Positions 24,782 to 33,923 of a stretch of 64,000 bases of DNA are shown here, piece after piece; positions within the stretch are counted from its first letter, which is position 1; each line of letters opens with the position of its first letter. Source of the DNA: Eubacterium sp. ER2 (GTDB lineage Bacteria; Bacillota; Clostridia; Lachnospirales; Lachnospiraceae). The notes beneath the pieces were generated by a model. It saw only the letters and a list, made by a program, of their open reading frames with translations. It was not told the origin of the DNA and did not search any database. The position numbers and the translations under genes are program-made. Location: the NCBI RefSeq assembly GCF_000765215.1, contig NZ_JPJE01000004.1:1-64000 (forward strand). Reading direction: 5' to 3'.

Positions 24782-25606
24782 TTAAATCCATTTATTTGAT
24801 TTCCGACGTCTGATGCTTCTCACGATAAAGCCGTCTGCCGGTACTTCCTCTGATGCCGCGATAGCTGCCGCGATAACTGCCACCAGCTCGCTGTCGTCTG
24901 TCACGTCCTCAGCCTCCGCCTGGGTCTCCGGGGCCGGCTGAGCCGGTGCGCTCTGGGCCGGAGCCTCAGATGCCTGTGCTGTGGAGATCTCCGGGGCCGG
25001 AGCTGCTGTGTTCTTCCTGGAAAATGCCTCCTGCAGCTTCGGTATATATTTCAGCAGGGAGATGATCACGCAGATAATAATCAGTACACAGAACACGGTT
25101 CCCATGCCGAGCAGCGTGTTCAATCCCGCCTTGCTCAGGATCTCGCCCATGGAATAGATCCCGCTGACTGTAAGGCTGTCCAGATGCAGGTTGCCCCGCA
25201 CATCCGCCTTATAGATGAGCTCAAGGTTGGCCTCCCTGTCCGCGAACTGGGCTGTGGTTGTCACAGAGAGCTGTGTCTGGGAGGCGTCGTATGTGAAATC
25301 GCCGTGTCCCTCATAGGCTCCGCACTCATCCACACCTGCCTGCCAGGCGTCCATAGAGCTAAGGAAGCTGTCCCCTGTGAAGGGATAGCCTGACTGCGCC
25401 ATCTGGATATCCAGCTGCTCGTCAGAGAGGCTGTTCCACTGCTCGATCGTCGTGTCGTCCGCGGTGGAGCAGTAGCTGATGAGGAACTCGGTGGCCTCCT
25501 CGATGGTGGCCTGGTCATACTCCACTCCAGAGTCTTTGCCGCTGCACCCGGCCAGGGCAAACACAACTGTAAGTGTGCATAATAATAAGCTAATTTTCTT
25601 CTTCAA
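24782..25606 (-). CDS. OadG/MmdD-type subunit fused to a lipoprotein domain
   Basis: A 274-residue protein. The N-terminus is a lipoprotein signal (LAGCSGKD lipobox, Cys near residue 21) followed by an extracytoplasmic domain of about 130 residues. One membrane helix (about 164-187, MGTVFCVLIIICVIISLLKY) is then followed by a Pro/Ala-rich cytoplasmic linker and a C-terminal tail (ELVAVIAAAIAAS, ending RRKSNKWI) typical of OadG/MmdD, which holds the complex together. Standard OadG is about 80-90 residues, so the lipid-anchored outer domain is an addition. It lies 14 nt after the upstream carboxyltransferase gene. Confidence 0.82.
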   Translation of the reverse strand: MKKKISLLLCTLTVVFALAGCSGKDSGVEYDQATIEEATEFLISYCSTADDTTIEQWNSLSDEQLDIQMAQSGYPFTGDSFLSSMDAWQAGVDECGAYEGHGDFTYDASQTQLSVTTTAQFADREANLELIYKADVRGNLHLDSLTVSGIYSMGEILSKAGLNTLLGMGTVFCVLIIICVIISLLKYIPKLQEAFSRKNTAAPAPEISTAQASEAPAQSAPAQPAPETQAEAEDVTDDSELVAVIAAAIAASEEVPADGFIVRSIRRRKSNKWI

Positions 25607-25620
25607 TTCGTCTCACCTCA

Positions 25621-27060
25621 CTAAACTGTTCCATGTTTCTTTGCAGGACGATCCTCTCTCTTTGTAAAGAGCATCTCAAATGCTCCGATAATATATTTGC
25701 GCGTCTCTGCCGGGCTGATGACAGCGTCCACATACCCGCGTCCTGCCGCGGAAGCCGGGCTGGACTGGAGTGTGCGGTAGTCAGCCGCCTTCTCCGTCTG
25801 CGCTGCCCTGTCTGCATCCGGGTACATGATCTTTGCCGCCAGATTTGCGTCCATCATACCGATCTCGGCGTTCGGCCATGCGTAGACCATATCCGCGCCG
25901 ATGGATTTGCTGTTCATGGCCACATAGGCGCTTCCGTAGGCTTTTCCAATGATCACGTTCACCTTCGGGACAGTAGCGTCGGCAAAGGCGTAGATCAGCT
26001 TGGCTGTCTCACGGGCCAGGTTTCTCTCTGCGCACTTGGAGGCGTCAAAGCCTGTCACATTGGTCAGCGTCAGGACCGGAATGTTAAAGGCGTCACAGAA
26101 CTTCACGAACTGAGATGCCTTGCGGGCTCCCGCTGTGGACAGGGATCCGTCAAATTCCGCCACTACCTCTGCGTCCTCGTTGTAGACCTTGGAGCGGTTT
26201 GCCACAGCTCCCACTGTCATGCCATTGAGACGGATAAAGGCTGTAACCATATCCTTCGCGTAATCCTTCTTCACCTCGAAGACTACGCCGTTGTCTGAGA
26301 TCTGGGCCAGGGCAATGGCTGTATCCTCCGCCGCGTTCTCAATATCCGCGCACAGACGGTTCAGGTCATCTGTACACTCGTCGTAGGATGCATCCTCCTC
26401 GTTATTGCAGGGCAGCATGCAGACCAGTGAGCGGATATCGGAGAGGATCTCCTCCTCTGTCCCCACTTTGTCTACAAGTCCCGCAGACTCACTCTGGAAT
26501 TTCGGGGAGGCTGTGTCGCACTTCTGGGCTGTGTTGCCCGGGATTGCGTTGGGAGAATTCACGAACAGCTTCGCATTTTTCTCCTCCATAAATGTAAAGT
26601 CTGTCAGTGCGGCAAGGGCAGCCAGTCCGCCGCCGCAGCTTCCGAAGATCGCTGTGATCTGGGGAACAACGCCGGATGCCAGCGTCTGCTTCAGATAAAG
26701 CTGTCCAAACGCGTCCAGCGCGTCTGTGGCCTCCTGCAGACGGATTCCCGAACAGTCCACAAGCCCGATGACAGGTGCTCCCATCTTCATCGCCATGTCG
26801 TAGACAGACACGATCTTCTTCGCGTGCATCTCACCCATGGATCCACCCAGCACGGATGCATCCTGGCTGTAGACGTAGACAAGATTTCCGTCGATCAGCC
26901 CGTATCCGGTAATGACGCCGTCTCCCGGAGTTTTTGTTTCCTGCATGTTAAAATCAGTTGCTCTGGCAGTCACGCCGCCGCCGATTTCAACAAAGCTGCC
27001 TGCATCAAGAAGAGAAGTAATTCTCCGGCTTGCTGCATTTTCTGTTGCCATGTTGCTCAT
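25621..27060 (-). CDS. MmdA/12S-type acyl-CoA carboxyltransferase
   Basis: A 479-residue carboxyltransferase of the propionyl-CoA carboxylase beta / MmdA / transcarboxylase 12S family. Two crotonase-fold halves each carry an oxyanion-hole-type glycine motif (GSCGGGLAALAAL in the first, IIGKAYGSAYVAM in the second). It is slightly shorter than typical MmdA (about 510). It is the first gene of the operon, with GGAGG 8 nt before the ATG. With the OadA-like enzyme, biotin carrier and pump subunits downstream it suggests carboxyl exchange between an acyl-CoA such as methylmalonyl-CoA and pyruvate/oxaloacetate. The substrate is inferred, not read. Confidence 0.87.
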   Translation of the reverse strand: MSNMATENAASRRITSLLDAGSFVEIGGGVTARATDFNMQETKTPGDGVITGYGLIDGNLVYVYSQDASVLGGSMGEMHAKKIVSVYDMAMKMGAPVIGLVDCSGIRLQEATDALDAFGQLYLKQTLASGVVPQITAIFGSCGGGLAALAALTDFTFMEEKNAKLFVNSPNAIPGNTAQKCDTASPKFQSESAGLVDKVGTEEEILSDIRSLVCMLPCNNEEDASYDECTDDLNRLCADIENAAEDTAIALAQISDNGVVFEVKKDYAKDMVTAFIRLNGMTVGAVANRSKVYNEDAEVVAEFDGSLSTAGARKASQFVKFCDAFNIPVLTLTNVTGFDASKCAERNLARETAKLIYAFADATVPKVNVIIGKAYGSAYVAMNSKSIGADMVYAWPNAEIGMMDANLAAKIMYPDADRAAQTEKAADYRTLQSSPASAAGRGYVDAVISPAETRKYIIGAFEMLFTKREDRPAKKHGTV

Positions 27061-27155
27061 AACCTAGCCCTCCATTTTCATTATTATTTAAATCAGGTTT
27101 TCTCATGCAGATTATTGATAATTGCAAAAAGTCAACCAAATTTTCTGCCTATTAT

Positions 27156-27184
27156 ATTATATATTTTTTCTCATCTTAATTCAA
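27156..27184 (-). promoter_or_regulatory. Promoter of the decarboxylase/transcarboxylase operon
   Basis: On the minus strand TTGAAT (27184-27179) and TATAAT (27161-27156) are 17 bp apart, a strong sigma-A promoter in an A+T-rich gap. The predicted leader is about 90 nt. Confidence 0.7.
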
Positions 27185-27240
27185 CTGTTTTTCGTATTTC
27201 TGTTAAAAATTTGGCAATGGCAGTCTTTGTCGGAAAAAGC

Positions 27241-27276
27241 AAAAAAAACAGCCCTCTGCTTTTCAAAGCAAAGAGC
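27241..27276 (-). terminator. Intrinsic terminator of the core operon after rseP
   Basis: A 10-bp stem with G-U pairs (27249-27258 with 27267-27276) is followed on the minus strand by CTG-less A/T sequence with a T7 run (27247-27241). It ends the pyrH-to-rseP operon just before the decarboxylase promoter. Confidence 0.8.
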
Positions 27277-27301
27277 TGCTCTCCGTTTTTGGAAGCATAT
27301 T

Positions 27302-28333
27302 CTAAAAGAACACCCTCTGTATGTCGTTAAACATGACTACCACCATCAACGCCATCAGAAGCACGATCCCGGCAAAATGGACATACCCTTCCTTCTCCGG
27401 CGGGATCCGCTTGCGCCGTACCGCCTCAATAATGAGAAAGACCAGCCGGCCTCCGTCCAGGGCGGGCAGGGGCAGAAGGTTCATAACCCCCAGGTTGGCG
27501 GAGATCAGGATCGCAATATTCAGCATATTGACAGCCACCGTGGCCGCTCCGTAGCTCTTGGCCTCCTGGTAGGTGTCATCCACCACGTCCACGATGCCCA
27601 CTGGCCCGGAGAGCTGGTCAATACCGATCTGCCCTGTCACAAGCATCTTCAGGCTCAGGAGAGTAGTGTCAATCCAGTATTTCACCTCGTAGGCCCCATA
27701 CTGGACAGCCGTCAGGGGCCCTGCCGCCGTGTAGCCGCTGCTGCTGATGCCCAGCCTGTAGTACTGCAGATCCTCGTCAAGCTTCGGGGTGATGGTGACA
27801 GTGTGCTCCTTCCCGTCCCTCTCATAGGTAAGCTCCACGTCCTCCCCCTGGTGAAACTGGTTGTACACCTGAATCTCCTTGAAGAGATGGATATGTTTCC
27901 CGTTCATCTCCATGATCCGGTCGCCGGCCTCAAGCCCTGCCTGGGCAGCCGGATAGTCTGCCTCCACCTCTCCCGCCACCGGCTCGTCGTAGCCCGACGC
28001 TCCCACAAGGACGGCGGCGCAGATGAGAGCCAGGATGAAATTGAACACAGGCCCTGCCGCTATGACGGAGATCCTGGCCCACACGGACTTGTTGTTGAAA
28101 TTGGCGGGGGAGTCCGTCGCCTCCTCGTCCTCGCCCATGGCGCAGTACCCGCCGATGGGCAGGATGCGCACCGCGTACAGGGTGCCGTGGTACTCCTTCG
28201 TAAAGATAGCCGGTCCCATTCCGACGGAGAACTCCTGCACGTCGATATGGTTCAGCTTCGCCAGGGTAAAATGCCCCAGCTCGTGGAAAAAGATGATAAA
28301 GCTGAAGATTAAGATTGCAATGATGATACCCAA
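27302..28333 (-). CDS. rseP: RIP metalloprotease, site-2 protease family
   Basis: A 343-residue intramembrane zinc protease. The zinc-binding HELGH is in the first helix (about residues 17-21). A PDZ domain occupies the middle (about 110-200, containing PAAQAGLEAGDRI). The third zinc ligand motif is NLLPLPALDGGRL near residue 290. RseP/RasP-type enzymes cut membrane-bound anti-sigma factors and leftover signal peptides. It lies 3 nt after dxr at the end of the widely conserved frr-uppS-cdsA-dxr-rseP order. The GTP-binding and ispG genes often found further on are not here. Confidence 0.95.
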   Translation of the reverse strand: MGIIIAILIFSFIIFFHELGHFTLAKLNHIDVQEFSVGMGPAIFTKEYHGTLYAVRILPIGGYCAMGEDEEATDSPANFNNKSVWARISVIAAGPVFNFILALICAAVLVGASGYDEPVAGEVEADYPAAQAGLEAGDRIMEMNGKHIHLFKEIQVYNQFHQGEDVELTYERDGKEHTVTITPKLDEDLQYYRLGISSSGYTAAGPLTAVQYGAYEVKYWIDTTLLSLKMLVTGQIGIDQLSGPVGIVDVVDDTYQEAKSYGAATVAVNMLNIAILISANLGVMNLLPLPALDGGRLVFLIIEAVRRKRIPPEKEGYVHFAGIVLLMALMVVVMFNDIQRVFF

Positions 28334-28336
28334 ATG

Positions 28337-29488
28337 TTACCTCCTGCCAAGTCTGCTGTTTATATACTCATAGACGCCCGCCTCTGTGTCCAGTATCTCG
28401 TCCAGGGAGGGGGAGGGAATGTTCACATGCCTCTCCATGCACTCCCCGATCAGATCCGTGATCTCCAGGTAGCCGATCTGCCGGTCCAGGAATTTCGCCA
28501 CAGCCATCTCGTTGGCCGCGTTAAACACAGTGGGGAGGCTGCCGCCGGCCCGGCCCGCCTGGTAGGCCAGGTCCAGGGCCCGGAAGGTCTCTGTGTCCGG
28601 CCTCTCAAAGTCCAGCTTTCCGATCCTCCAGAAATCCAGCCTCTCCCCCGGCAGATACCTCCTCTGCGGGTAGTAGAGGGCGTACTGGATGGGCAGCTTC
28701 ATATCCGGCGTCCCCAGCTGGGCGATGACGGCTCCGTCGTCGTACTCCACCATAGAGTGGACCACGCTCTGGGGCTGTACCACAACCTGGATCTGGTCCA
28801 CGTCCACGCCAAAGAGCCACTTTGCCTCGATCACCTCCAGCCCCTTGTTCACCATAGTGGAGGAGTCAATCGTGATCTTTCTCCCCATCTCCCAGTTGGG
28901 GTGCTTCAGGGCATCCTCCACCTGTACATTTTTAAGCTCCTCCCGTTTTTTCCCCCGGAAGGGCCCGCCGGAGGCGGTCAGAAGGATCTTCTTCAGAGCT
29001 CCTGCCTGCCCTCCCTGGAGGGACTGGAAGATCGCGCTGTGCTCGCTGTCCACCGGCAGGATGGACACGCCTCTCTCCTTTGCCAGAGGCATGATGAGAT
29101 GCCCCGCTGTCACCAGAGTTTCTTTATTGGCCAGGGCGATATCCTTCCCCGCCCGGATGGCCTCCATAGTGGGCCGGATGCCGATCATGCCCACAATGGC
29201 TGTTACAAGTATATCCGTCTTCTCCTCCGTTGATACCTGGATCAGGCCGTCCATGCCGGATACAACCTGTGTGTCCAGGTCCCGGATACGGTCCTTCAGC
29301 TCCGCCGCCAGCTTCTCGTCCCAGACAGCCGCCAGCCGCGGAGAGAACTCCCGGATCTGCCGCTCCAGGAGATCAATATTTCTTCCTGCCGCCAGGGCAG
29401 TCACTTCTATATCTTTGTTTTCTCTCACAACCTCCAGTGTCTGTGTCCCGATGGAGCCTGTGGAGCCCAGTATAGCTATTTTTTTCAT
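28337..29488 (-). CDS. dxr: 1-deoxy-D-xylulose-5-phosphate reductoisomerase
   Basis: A 383-residue NADPH-dependent enzyme of the MEP isoprenoid pathway, converting DXP to MEP. The N-terminal Rossmann motif ILGSTGSIGTQTLEV, the central metal/substrate segment (LPVDSEHSAIFQ) and the flexible-loop region GRKITIDSSTMVNKG are all present. An upstream in-frame start would add 17 unconserved residues. The ATG at 29486-29488 has AGGAGGAG in front and the expected MKKIAILGS start. Isoprenoids made here feed UppS, encoded in the same operon. Confidence 0.97.
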   Translation of the reverse strand: MKKIAILGSTGSIGTQTLEVVRENKDIEVTALAAGRNIDLLERQIREFSPRLAAVWDEKLAAELKDRIRDLDTQVVSGMDGLIQVSTEEKTDILVTAIVGMIGIRPTMEAIRAGKDIALANKETLVTAGHLIMPLAKERGVSILPVDSEHSAIFQSLQGGQAGALKKILLTASGGPFRGKKREELKNVQVEDALKHPNWEMGRKITIDSSTMVNKGLEVIEAKWLFGVDVDQIQVVVQPQSVVHSMVEYDDGAVIAQLGTPDMKLPIQYALYYPQRRYLPGERLDFWRIGKLDFERPDTETFRALDLAYQAGRAGGSLPTVFNAANEMAVAKFLDRQIGYLEITDLIGECMERHVNIPSPSLDEILDTEAGVYEYINSRLGRR

Positions 29489-29523
29489 TTCTCTCCTCCT
29501 TCCCGCAGAGGTGCCCTGCTCTC

Positions 29524-30321
29524 TTATCCGATCAGCCAAGCCAGATAATAGATGACAGGAGCTGTAAAGATCACGCTGTCAAACCGGTCCAGTATGCCGC
29601 CGTGGCCCGGGATCAGCTTCCCGTAGTCCTTCACATTGTGGTTCCTCTTGATGGCTGAGGCCGCCAGGTCGCCGATCTGGGAGATAACGCCTCCCACGCC
29701 GCAGATCACCGCGTAGAACAGAGGATCCACGTCCGCTCCGCCCCACTGGTTCATGGCCAGGGAGAAGAGGGCGCCCAAAAGCGCCGCGCCCAGGACGCCT
29801 CCCACGCCGCCCTCCACGGATTTCTTCGGGCTTAAGCGGGGCGCCATCTTGTGCTTTCCGATGAGCATGCCCACGCAGTAGGCACAGGTATCACACCCCC
29901 AGGAGCTCAGGAAAATGAGCCAGACAGCCACTCCGCCGTCGGGCAGCATCCTCGTCTGATACACGTAGGACAGCATGACGGCCACATAGAAGAGGCCGAA
30001 AAAGGTCACCATCACCTGCTCTGTCCGGAAAGCCGGAAAGGTGAACACGTACACCGCCATGACCACCACAAGGAACAGGATGGTGAACGCGGTCATCCAC
30101 TCCATCCGGTCTGTGTACAGGAGCGCGTAGTAGACCAGGGCCCCCAGATAGCCAGTGACACCGAGGGCCTTCCTCTGCACATCCACCACCTTGTAGAGCT
30201 CGCCCATACCGATAAGGCTGATCACCGCCAGCACGCCGAAGAGAAGATTGCCGCCGTATCCCACCGTGGCGATGAGGATGATCACCAGCACGATACCGCT
30301 CAAAAGCCTTGTCTTAAACAT
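29524..30321 (-). CDS. cdsA: Phosphatidate cytidylyltransferase
   Basis: A 265-residue membrane enzyme with about seven to eight helices that makes CDP-diacylglycerol from phosphatidate and CTP for phospholipid synthesis. The C-terminal CDP signature is present (SQIGDLAASAIKRN followed by KDYGKLIPGHGGILDRFDS). It overlaps uppS by 8 bp. Confidence 0.97.
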   Translation of the reverse strand: MFKTRLLSGIVLVIILIATVGYGGNLLFGVLAVISLIGMGELYKVVDVQRKALGVTGYLGALVYYALLYTDRMEWMTAFTILFLVVVMAVYVFTFPAFRTEQVMVTFFGLFYVAVMLSYVYQTRMLPDGGVAVWLIFLSSWGCDTCAYCVGMLIGKHKMAPRLSPKKSVEGGVGGVLGAALLGALFSLAMNQWGGADVDPLFYAVICGVGGVISQIGDLAASAIKRNHNVKDYGKLIPGHGGILDRFDSVIFTAPVIYYLAWLIG

Positions 30322-31039
30322 GTTCTCCGTCCTCCTTCTTCTCCACTCCGCCGTACCGCCGGTCCCGGCTGTTGTACTGCTCGATGGCCTTCATAAGCTC
30401 TTCCTTTGTAAAATCAGGCCAGAGCACATCTGTGAAATAGAACTCTGAATAGGCGAGCTGCCACAGAAGGAAGTTGGACAGCCTCTCCTCCCCGCTTGTG
30501 CGGATGAGAAGATCCGGATCCGGAATGTCATGGGTGTCCAGATAGGAGGAGATGACCTCCGAAGTGATACTCTCCGGCTCCAGCTTCCCATCCTTCGCGT
30601 CCCGCGCTATCTTTCGCACCGCCCGGACGATCTCGTCCCGGCTGCCGTAATTGAGGGCGATCTGGAAATTCAGGCCGCCATTGTTCTTCGTGGCCTCCTC
30701 AAGCTCGGCGATCCGGCTGCGGATGTCCGCATCCAGCCGGGTCTTGTCGCCGATGACCCGGACCTTCATATCATTTTTCGCCGCCGTCTTCAGACAGGTC
30801 TTCATGTAGTTGCGAAGAAGCTTCATGAGGGCGTCCACTTCATCCTTGGGGCGGCTCCAGTTCTCCGTGGAGAAGGCGTACACAGTCAGATACTTGATGC
30901 CCATTCTCCAGGCCTCCTCACAGATCCTCTCCACATTTTTGCTTCCCTGGGCATGGCCGTAATTGCGGGGCATGCCCTTGGACCTGGCCCAACGTCCGTT
31001 TCCGTCCAGGATGATCGCCACATGCCTTGGTACATTCAT
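30314..31039 (-). CDS. uppS: Undecaprenyl diphosphate synthase (isoprenyl transferase)
   Basis: A 241-residue cis-prenyltransferase that builds the C55 lipid carrier for peptidoglycan. The catalytic aspartate motif AIILDGNGRWA, the AFSTENWSRP stretch and C-terminal RTSGEERLSNFLLWQ are all canonical. The ATG at 31037-31039 gives the conserved MNVPRHVAI start; an upstream in-frame codon would add 11 residues without homology. It overlaps cdsA by 8 bp. Confidence 0.97.
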   Translation of the reverse strand: MNVPRHVAIILDGNGRWARSKGMPRNYGHAQGSKNVERICEEAWRMGIKYLTVYAFSTENWSRPKDEVDALMKLLRNYMKTCLKTAAKNDMKVRVIGDKTRLDADIRSRIAELEEATKNNGGLNFQIALNYGSRDEIVRAVRKIARDAKDGKLEPESITSEVISSYLDTHDIPDPDLLIRTSGEERLSNFLLWQLAYSEFYFTDVLWPDFTKEELMKAIEQYNSRDRRYGGVEKKEDGEHV

Positions 31040-31113
31040 CGCATTGTCTCCCTTCACAAGAGGGACGGGCACATGATGTCCCGTCCCCCGTCTTTTCTCT
31101 CAGTTTTTTCTGA

Positions 31114-31665
31114 CTAAACCGTCATAACCTCTTTTGACTTGCTCTCCACCGCTTTATCCACTTCTTTGATATATTTGTCTGTCAGCTTCTGCAGATCGTC
31201 TTCCAGATCCTTGATCTCATCCTCTGACACGTCGCTTCCCTTTAGCTTCTTGAAAGCGTCATTTCCATCCCGGCGGATGTTGCGGACAGCCACCTTGGCC
31301 TGCTCGCCTTTTTTCTTCACGTCCTTCACCAGCTCTTTTCTGCGCTCCTCCGTCAGCTCCGGAAATATAAGGCGCACGCAGGAGCCGTCGTTTGTGGGGT
31401 TGATGCCCAGGTCGGACATGTTGATGGCCTTCTCGATGACCTTCAGCATGCTCTTCTCCCAGGGCTGGATCTGGATCATCCGTGCCTCCGGCACAGACAC
31501 ATTGGCCACCTGCTGGATCGGTGTGGGAGTTCCGTAGTAGTCCACGGTGATCTTGTTGAGCACGTTGGGGTTCGCCCGTCCTGCCCTTATCGTCACCAGC
31601 TCTCCCTCCAGGTTCGCCAGCGTCTTCTTCATCTTGTCCTCGTATGGTTTCAGTCTTTCATTCAT
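31114..31665 (-). CDS. frr: Ribosome recycling factor
   Basis: A 183-residue protein of standard length. The RRF signature is visible (LEGELVTIRAGRANP near the start, then PWEKSMLKVIEKAI and LTEERRKELVK). With EF-G it splits the post-termination ribosome. It lies 27 nt after pyrH, in the usual order. Confidence 0.98.
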   Translation of the reverse strand: MNERLKPYEDKMKKTLANLEGELVTIRAGRANPNVLNKITVDYYGTPTPIQQVANVSVPEARMIQIQPWEKSMLKVIEKAINMSDLGINPTNDGSCVRLIFPELTEERRKELVKDVKKKGEQAKVAVRNIRRDGNDAFKKLKGSDVSEDEIKDLEDDLQKLTDKYIKEVDKAVESKSKEVMTV

Positions 31666-31692
31666 GATGGTTTCCTCCCTTATGACTTTATA

Positions 31693-32388
31693 CTACACGG
31701 TCACCTTTGTGCCGGTAAATGTTCCAGATAATGTCTCCACAATGCTGTTCTCCTCGTTCAGCCCGAACACGAGCATGGGCATCCTGTTCTCCAGGCACAT
31801 GATGGACGCGGTCAGATCCACTGCCATCAGCTTCTTGTCAATGATCTCCTGGATGGAGATCTCGTCGTATTTCACAGCCTCCGGATTCACCTTCGGGTCG
31901 CTGTCATAGATGCCGTCAATGGCCTTTGCCAGCAGCATGGCGTCAGCCTCGATCTCGATAGCCCGAAGCACTGCCCCTGTGTCTGTGGAGAAATAGGGGT
32001 GTCCTGTTCCTCCCGCGAAGAATACGACCTTGCCCTGCTCCAGCGCTTCCACAGCCTTGTCCTTGGAGAAGAGGGTGGTGAAGGCGCCGCACACAAAGGG
32101 TGTGAACACCTCTGTCTTCATGCCCACATGCCGGAAGATATCAGACACATAGATACAGTTCATGACAGTGGCCAGCATGCCGATCTGATCCGCCTTTGTC
32201 CGGTCGATGGTCTCGCTGGTCCTTCCCCGCCAGAAGTTTCCGCCTCCGGTCACGATTGCCACCTGGTATCCCTCGTCCACGATCTGCTTTACCTGCTTGG
32301 CGACGCCGATGCAGGTGTCCTCGTCAAATCCGGTCTTCTTCTCGCCTGCCAGCGCCTCTCCGCTCAGCTTTAACAACACTCTTTTCAT
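31693..32388 (-). CDS. pyrH: Uridylate kinase
   Basis: A 231-residue amino-acid-kinase-fold enzyme phosphorylating UMP to UDP. It has the N-terminal KLSGEALAG, the VTGGGNFWRG phosphate-binding loop and the IDGIYDSDP stretch typical of PyrH. It is the first gene of the operon here; rpsB and tsf, often upstream in other bacteria, are absent from this side. Confidence 0.97.
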   Translation of the reverse strand: MKRVLLKLSGEALAGEKKTGFDEDTCIGVAKQVKQIVDEGYQVAIVTGGGNFWRGRTSETIDRTKADQIGMLATVMNCIYVSDIFRHVGMKTEVFTPFVCGAFTTLFSKDKAVEALEQGKVVFFAGGTGHPYFSTDTGAVLRAIEIEADAMLLAKAIDGIYDSDPKVNPEAVKYDEISIQEIIDKKLMAVDLTASIMCLENRMPMLVFGLNEENSIVETLSGTFTGTKVTV

Positions 32389-32465
32389 AAAGTTTTGCTC
32401 CTTGTCTTACTGTTGTACTCCTGCTGCACAGCTGGTATTTCTCCTTCTGTGCATACCTAAATTAA

Positions 32466-32474
32466 AGTATAGCA
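32466..32474 (-). promoter_or_regulatory. Extended -10 promoter before pyrH
   Basis: On the minus strand TGCTATACT (32474-32466) fits the extended -10 form TGNTATAAT. The -35 region is poor. It lies in the 107-bp gap between the MATE gene end and pyrH. Confidence 0.5.
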
Positions 32475-32495
32475 TAGGTTGCCCAAAAAGGGAAC

Positions 32496-33851
32496 TTACT
32501 TTTTTCCGGGCGCTGCGCCCTCTCCCGGGGCCCGGGTTCCCATAATGCCAAAGTACATTGCCAGCAGGAGAGCCCCCGCCAGGATCCAGGCCGCGGGGCT
32601 TGCCATGCAGGTGCCAAGGTAGCTTCCCTGACGGGATGATATAAGCGCCACAGCGCCTCTGCCGATGAGCTCCGCCACGCCCGCCATCATGGGAAGGAGG
32701 GCATAGCCCATCCCCTGGATACCGTTCCGGTAGATGTTTACCACTGCCAGGGGGATGAACATGGCTCCGGCGCATTTCAGATAGATGTCCGCCAGCCCCA
32801 TGATCTGCCCCACCTGCTCAGACACGAAAAGGACCACCAGATATTTCCCTCCCAGGAAAATGGCGCCTCCCGCCAGGACAGCGTAGATGCTTCCGATCAC
32901 CGTGGCGGAGGAAAAGCCCTTCTTCAGCCGGTCCCATCTGCCTGCCCCCATATTCTGGGCACAGTAGGTGGCCATGGTGGTGCCAAGGGCCACGTAAGCC
33001 TGGCTCACCACCTGCTCGATCTTGCTGGCCGCCGCAAAGCTGGCCACGGACAGGGCTCCCAGCGTGTTGAGAGCCGCCTGCACCATGATGGTGCCGATGG
33101 CTGTGATAGAGTACTGGAGAGCCATGGGAAGACCGATCTTGATCTGCCACAGGGACAGGTCCCGGTGCAGCCGCCAGTCCTCCTTTTTCAGGTGCAGATC
33201 CGGCACCTTTTTGAAAATGTATATGAGACAGGCAGCCCCCGACACGCCCTGGGAGATGACGGTGGCGTAGGCGGCTCCCGCGGCTCCCATGTGGAACACG
33301 ATGATGAACACCAGATCCAGCACTACATTTAGGAAGGCCGCCAGGATCAGGAAGTAGAGGGGCACCTTGCTGTTCCCCAGTGCCCGCAGGATGCTGGCCA
33401 AGAGGTTGTAGAGCACCTGCGCCACGATACCCGCGCAGATGACCATGATGTAGCCGTAGGCTTCGCTGTATATCTCCGGCGGCGTGTTCATCCATCCCAG
33501 GATCTGCTTCATCATGGACATGCTCAGCACCGTCATGATGACAGAGACAACAGCGGATAAAATGCAGGCAGATGCCACGGACTGGCGCATGGCCTTCATG
33601 TTCCCGGCCCCGAAGTGCTGGGCCGTGATCACGGTAAAGCCCGCCGTGAGCCCCTGCAGGAAGCCGATGATAAGGAACATCAGGGTGCCGCAGGAGCCCA
33701 CCGCCGCCAGGGCGTTGGGGCCCACGAATTTTCCCACGATCACTGCGTCCGCCATGTTGTAGAGCTGCTGAAATATATTTCCTATAAAAATGGGGATCGT
33801 AAAGTTCAGGATCACCCTGGCCGGGCTTCCCACTGTCATATCTGTTTCCAT
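32496..33851 (-). CDS. MATE family efflux transporter
   Basis: A 451-residue transporter with twelve predicted helices in two MatE halves. The N-terminal half begins at the first membrane helix after METDMTVGSPARVIL, and the second half starts near residue 230. MATE pumps use sodium or proton gradients to export drugs and metabolites. Its own promoter lies upstream (33895-33923). It runs toward pyrH in the same direction, but no clear terminator separates them, so read-through is possible. Confidence 0.93.
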   Translation of the reverse strand: METDMTVGSPARVILNFTIPIFIGNIFQQLYNMADAVIVGKFVGPNALAAVGSCGTLMFLIIGFLQGLTAGFTVITAQHFGAGNMKAMRQSVASACILSAVVSVIMTVLSMSMMKQILGWMNTPPEIYSEAYGYIMVICAGIVAQVLYNLLASILRALGNSKVPLYFLILAAFLNVVLDLVFIIVFHMGAAGAAYATVISQGVSGAACLIYIFKKVPDLHLKKEDWRLHRDLSLWQIKIGLPMALQYSITAIGTIMVQAALNTLGALSVASFAAASKIEQVVSQAYVALGTTMATYCAQNMGAGRWDRLKKGFSSATVIGSIYAVLAGGAIFLGGKYLVVLFVSEQVGQIMGLADIYLKCAGAMFIPLAVVNIYRNGIQGMGYALLPMMAGVAELIGRGAVALISSRQGSYLGTCMASPAAWILAGALLLAMYFGIMGTRAPGEGAAPGKK

Positions 33852-33894
33852 CCAGTCTTCCTCCTCTGTCTTCTTTTATGCGCAAACGAGCTCC

Positions 33895-33923
33895 ATTATA
33901 AAGAAGGCGCGGGAAGAATGCAA
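33895..33923 (-). promoter_or_regulatory. Promoter of the minus-strand MATE gene
   Basis: On the minus strand TTGCAT (33923-33918), a 17-bp spacer and TATAAT (33900-33895). Confidence 0.7.
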
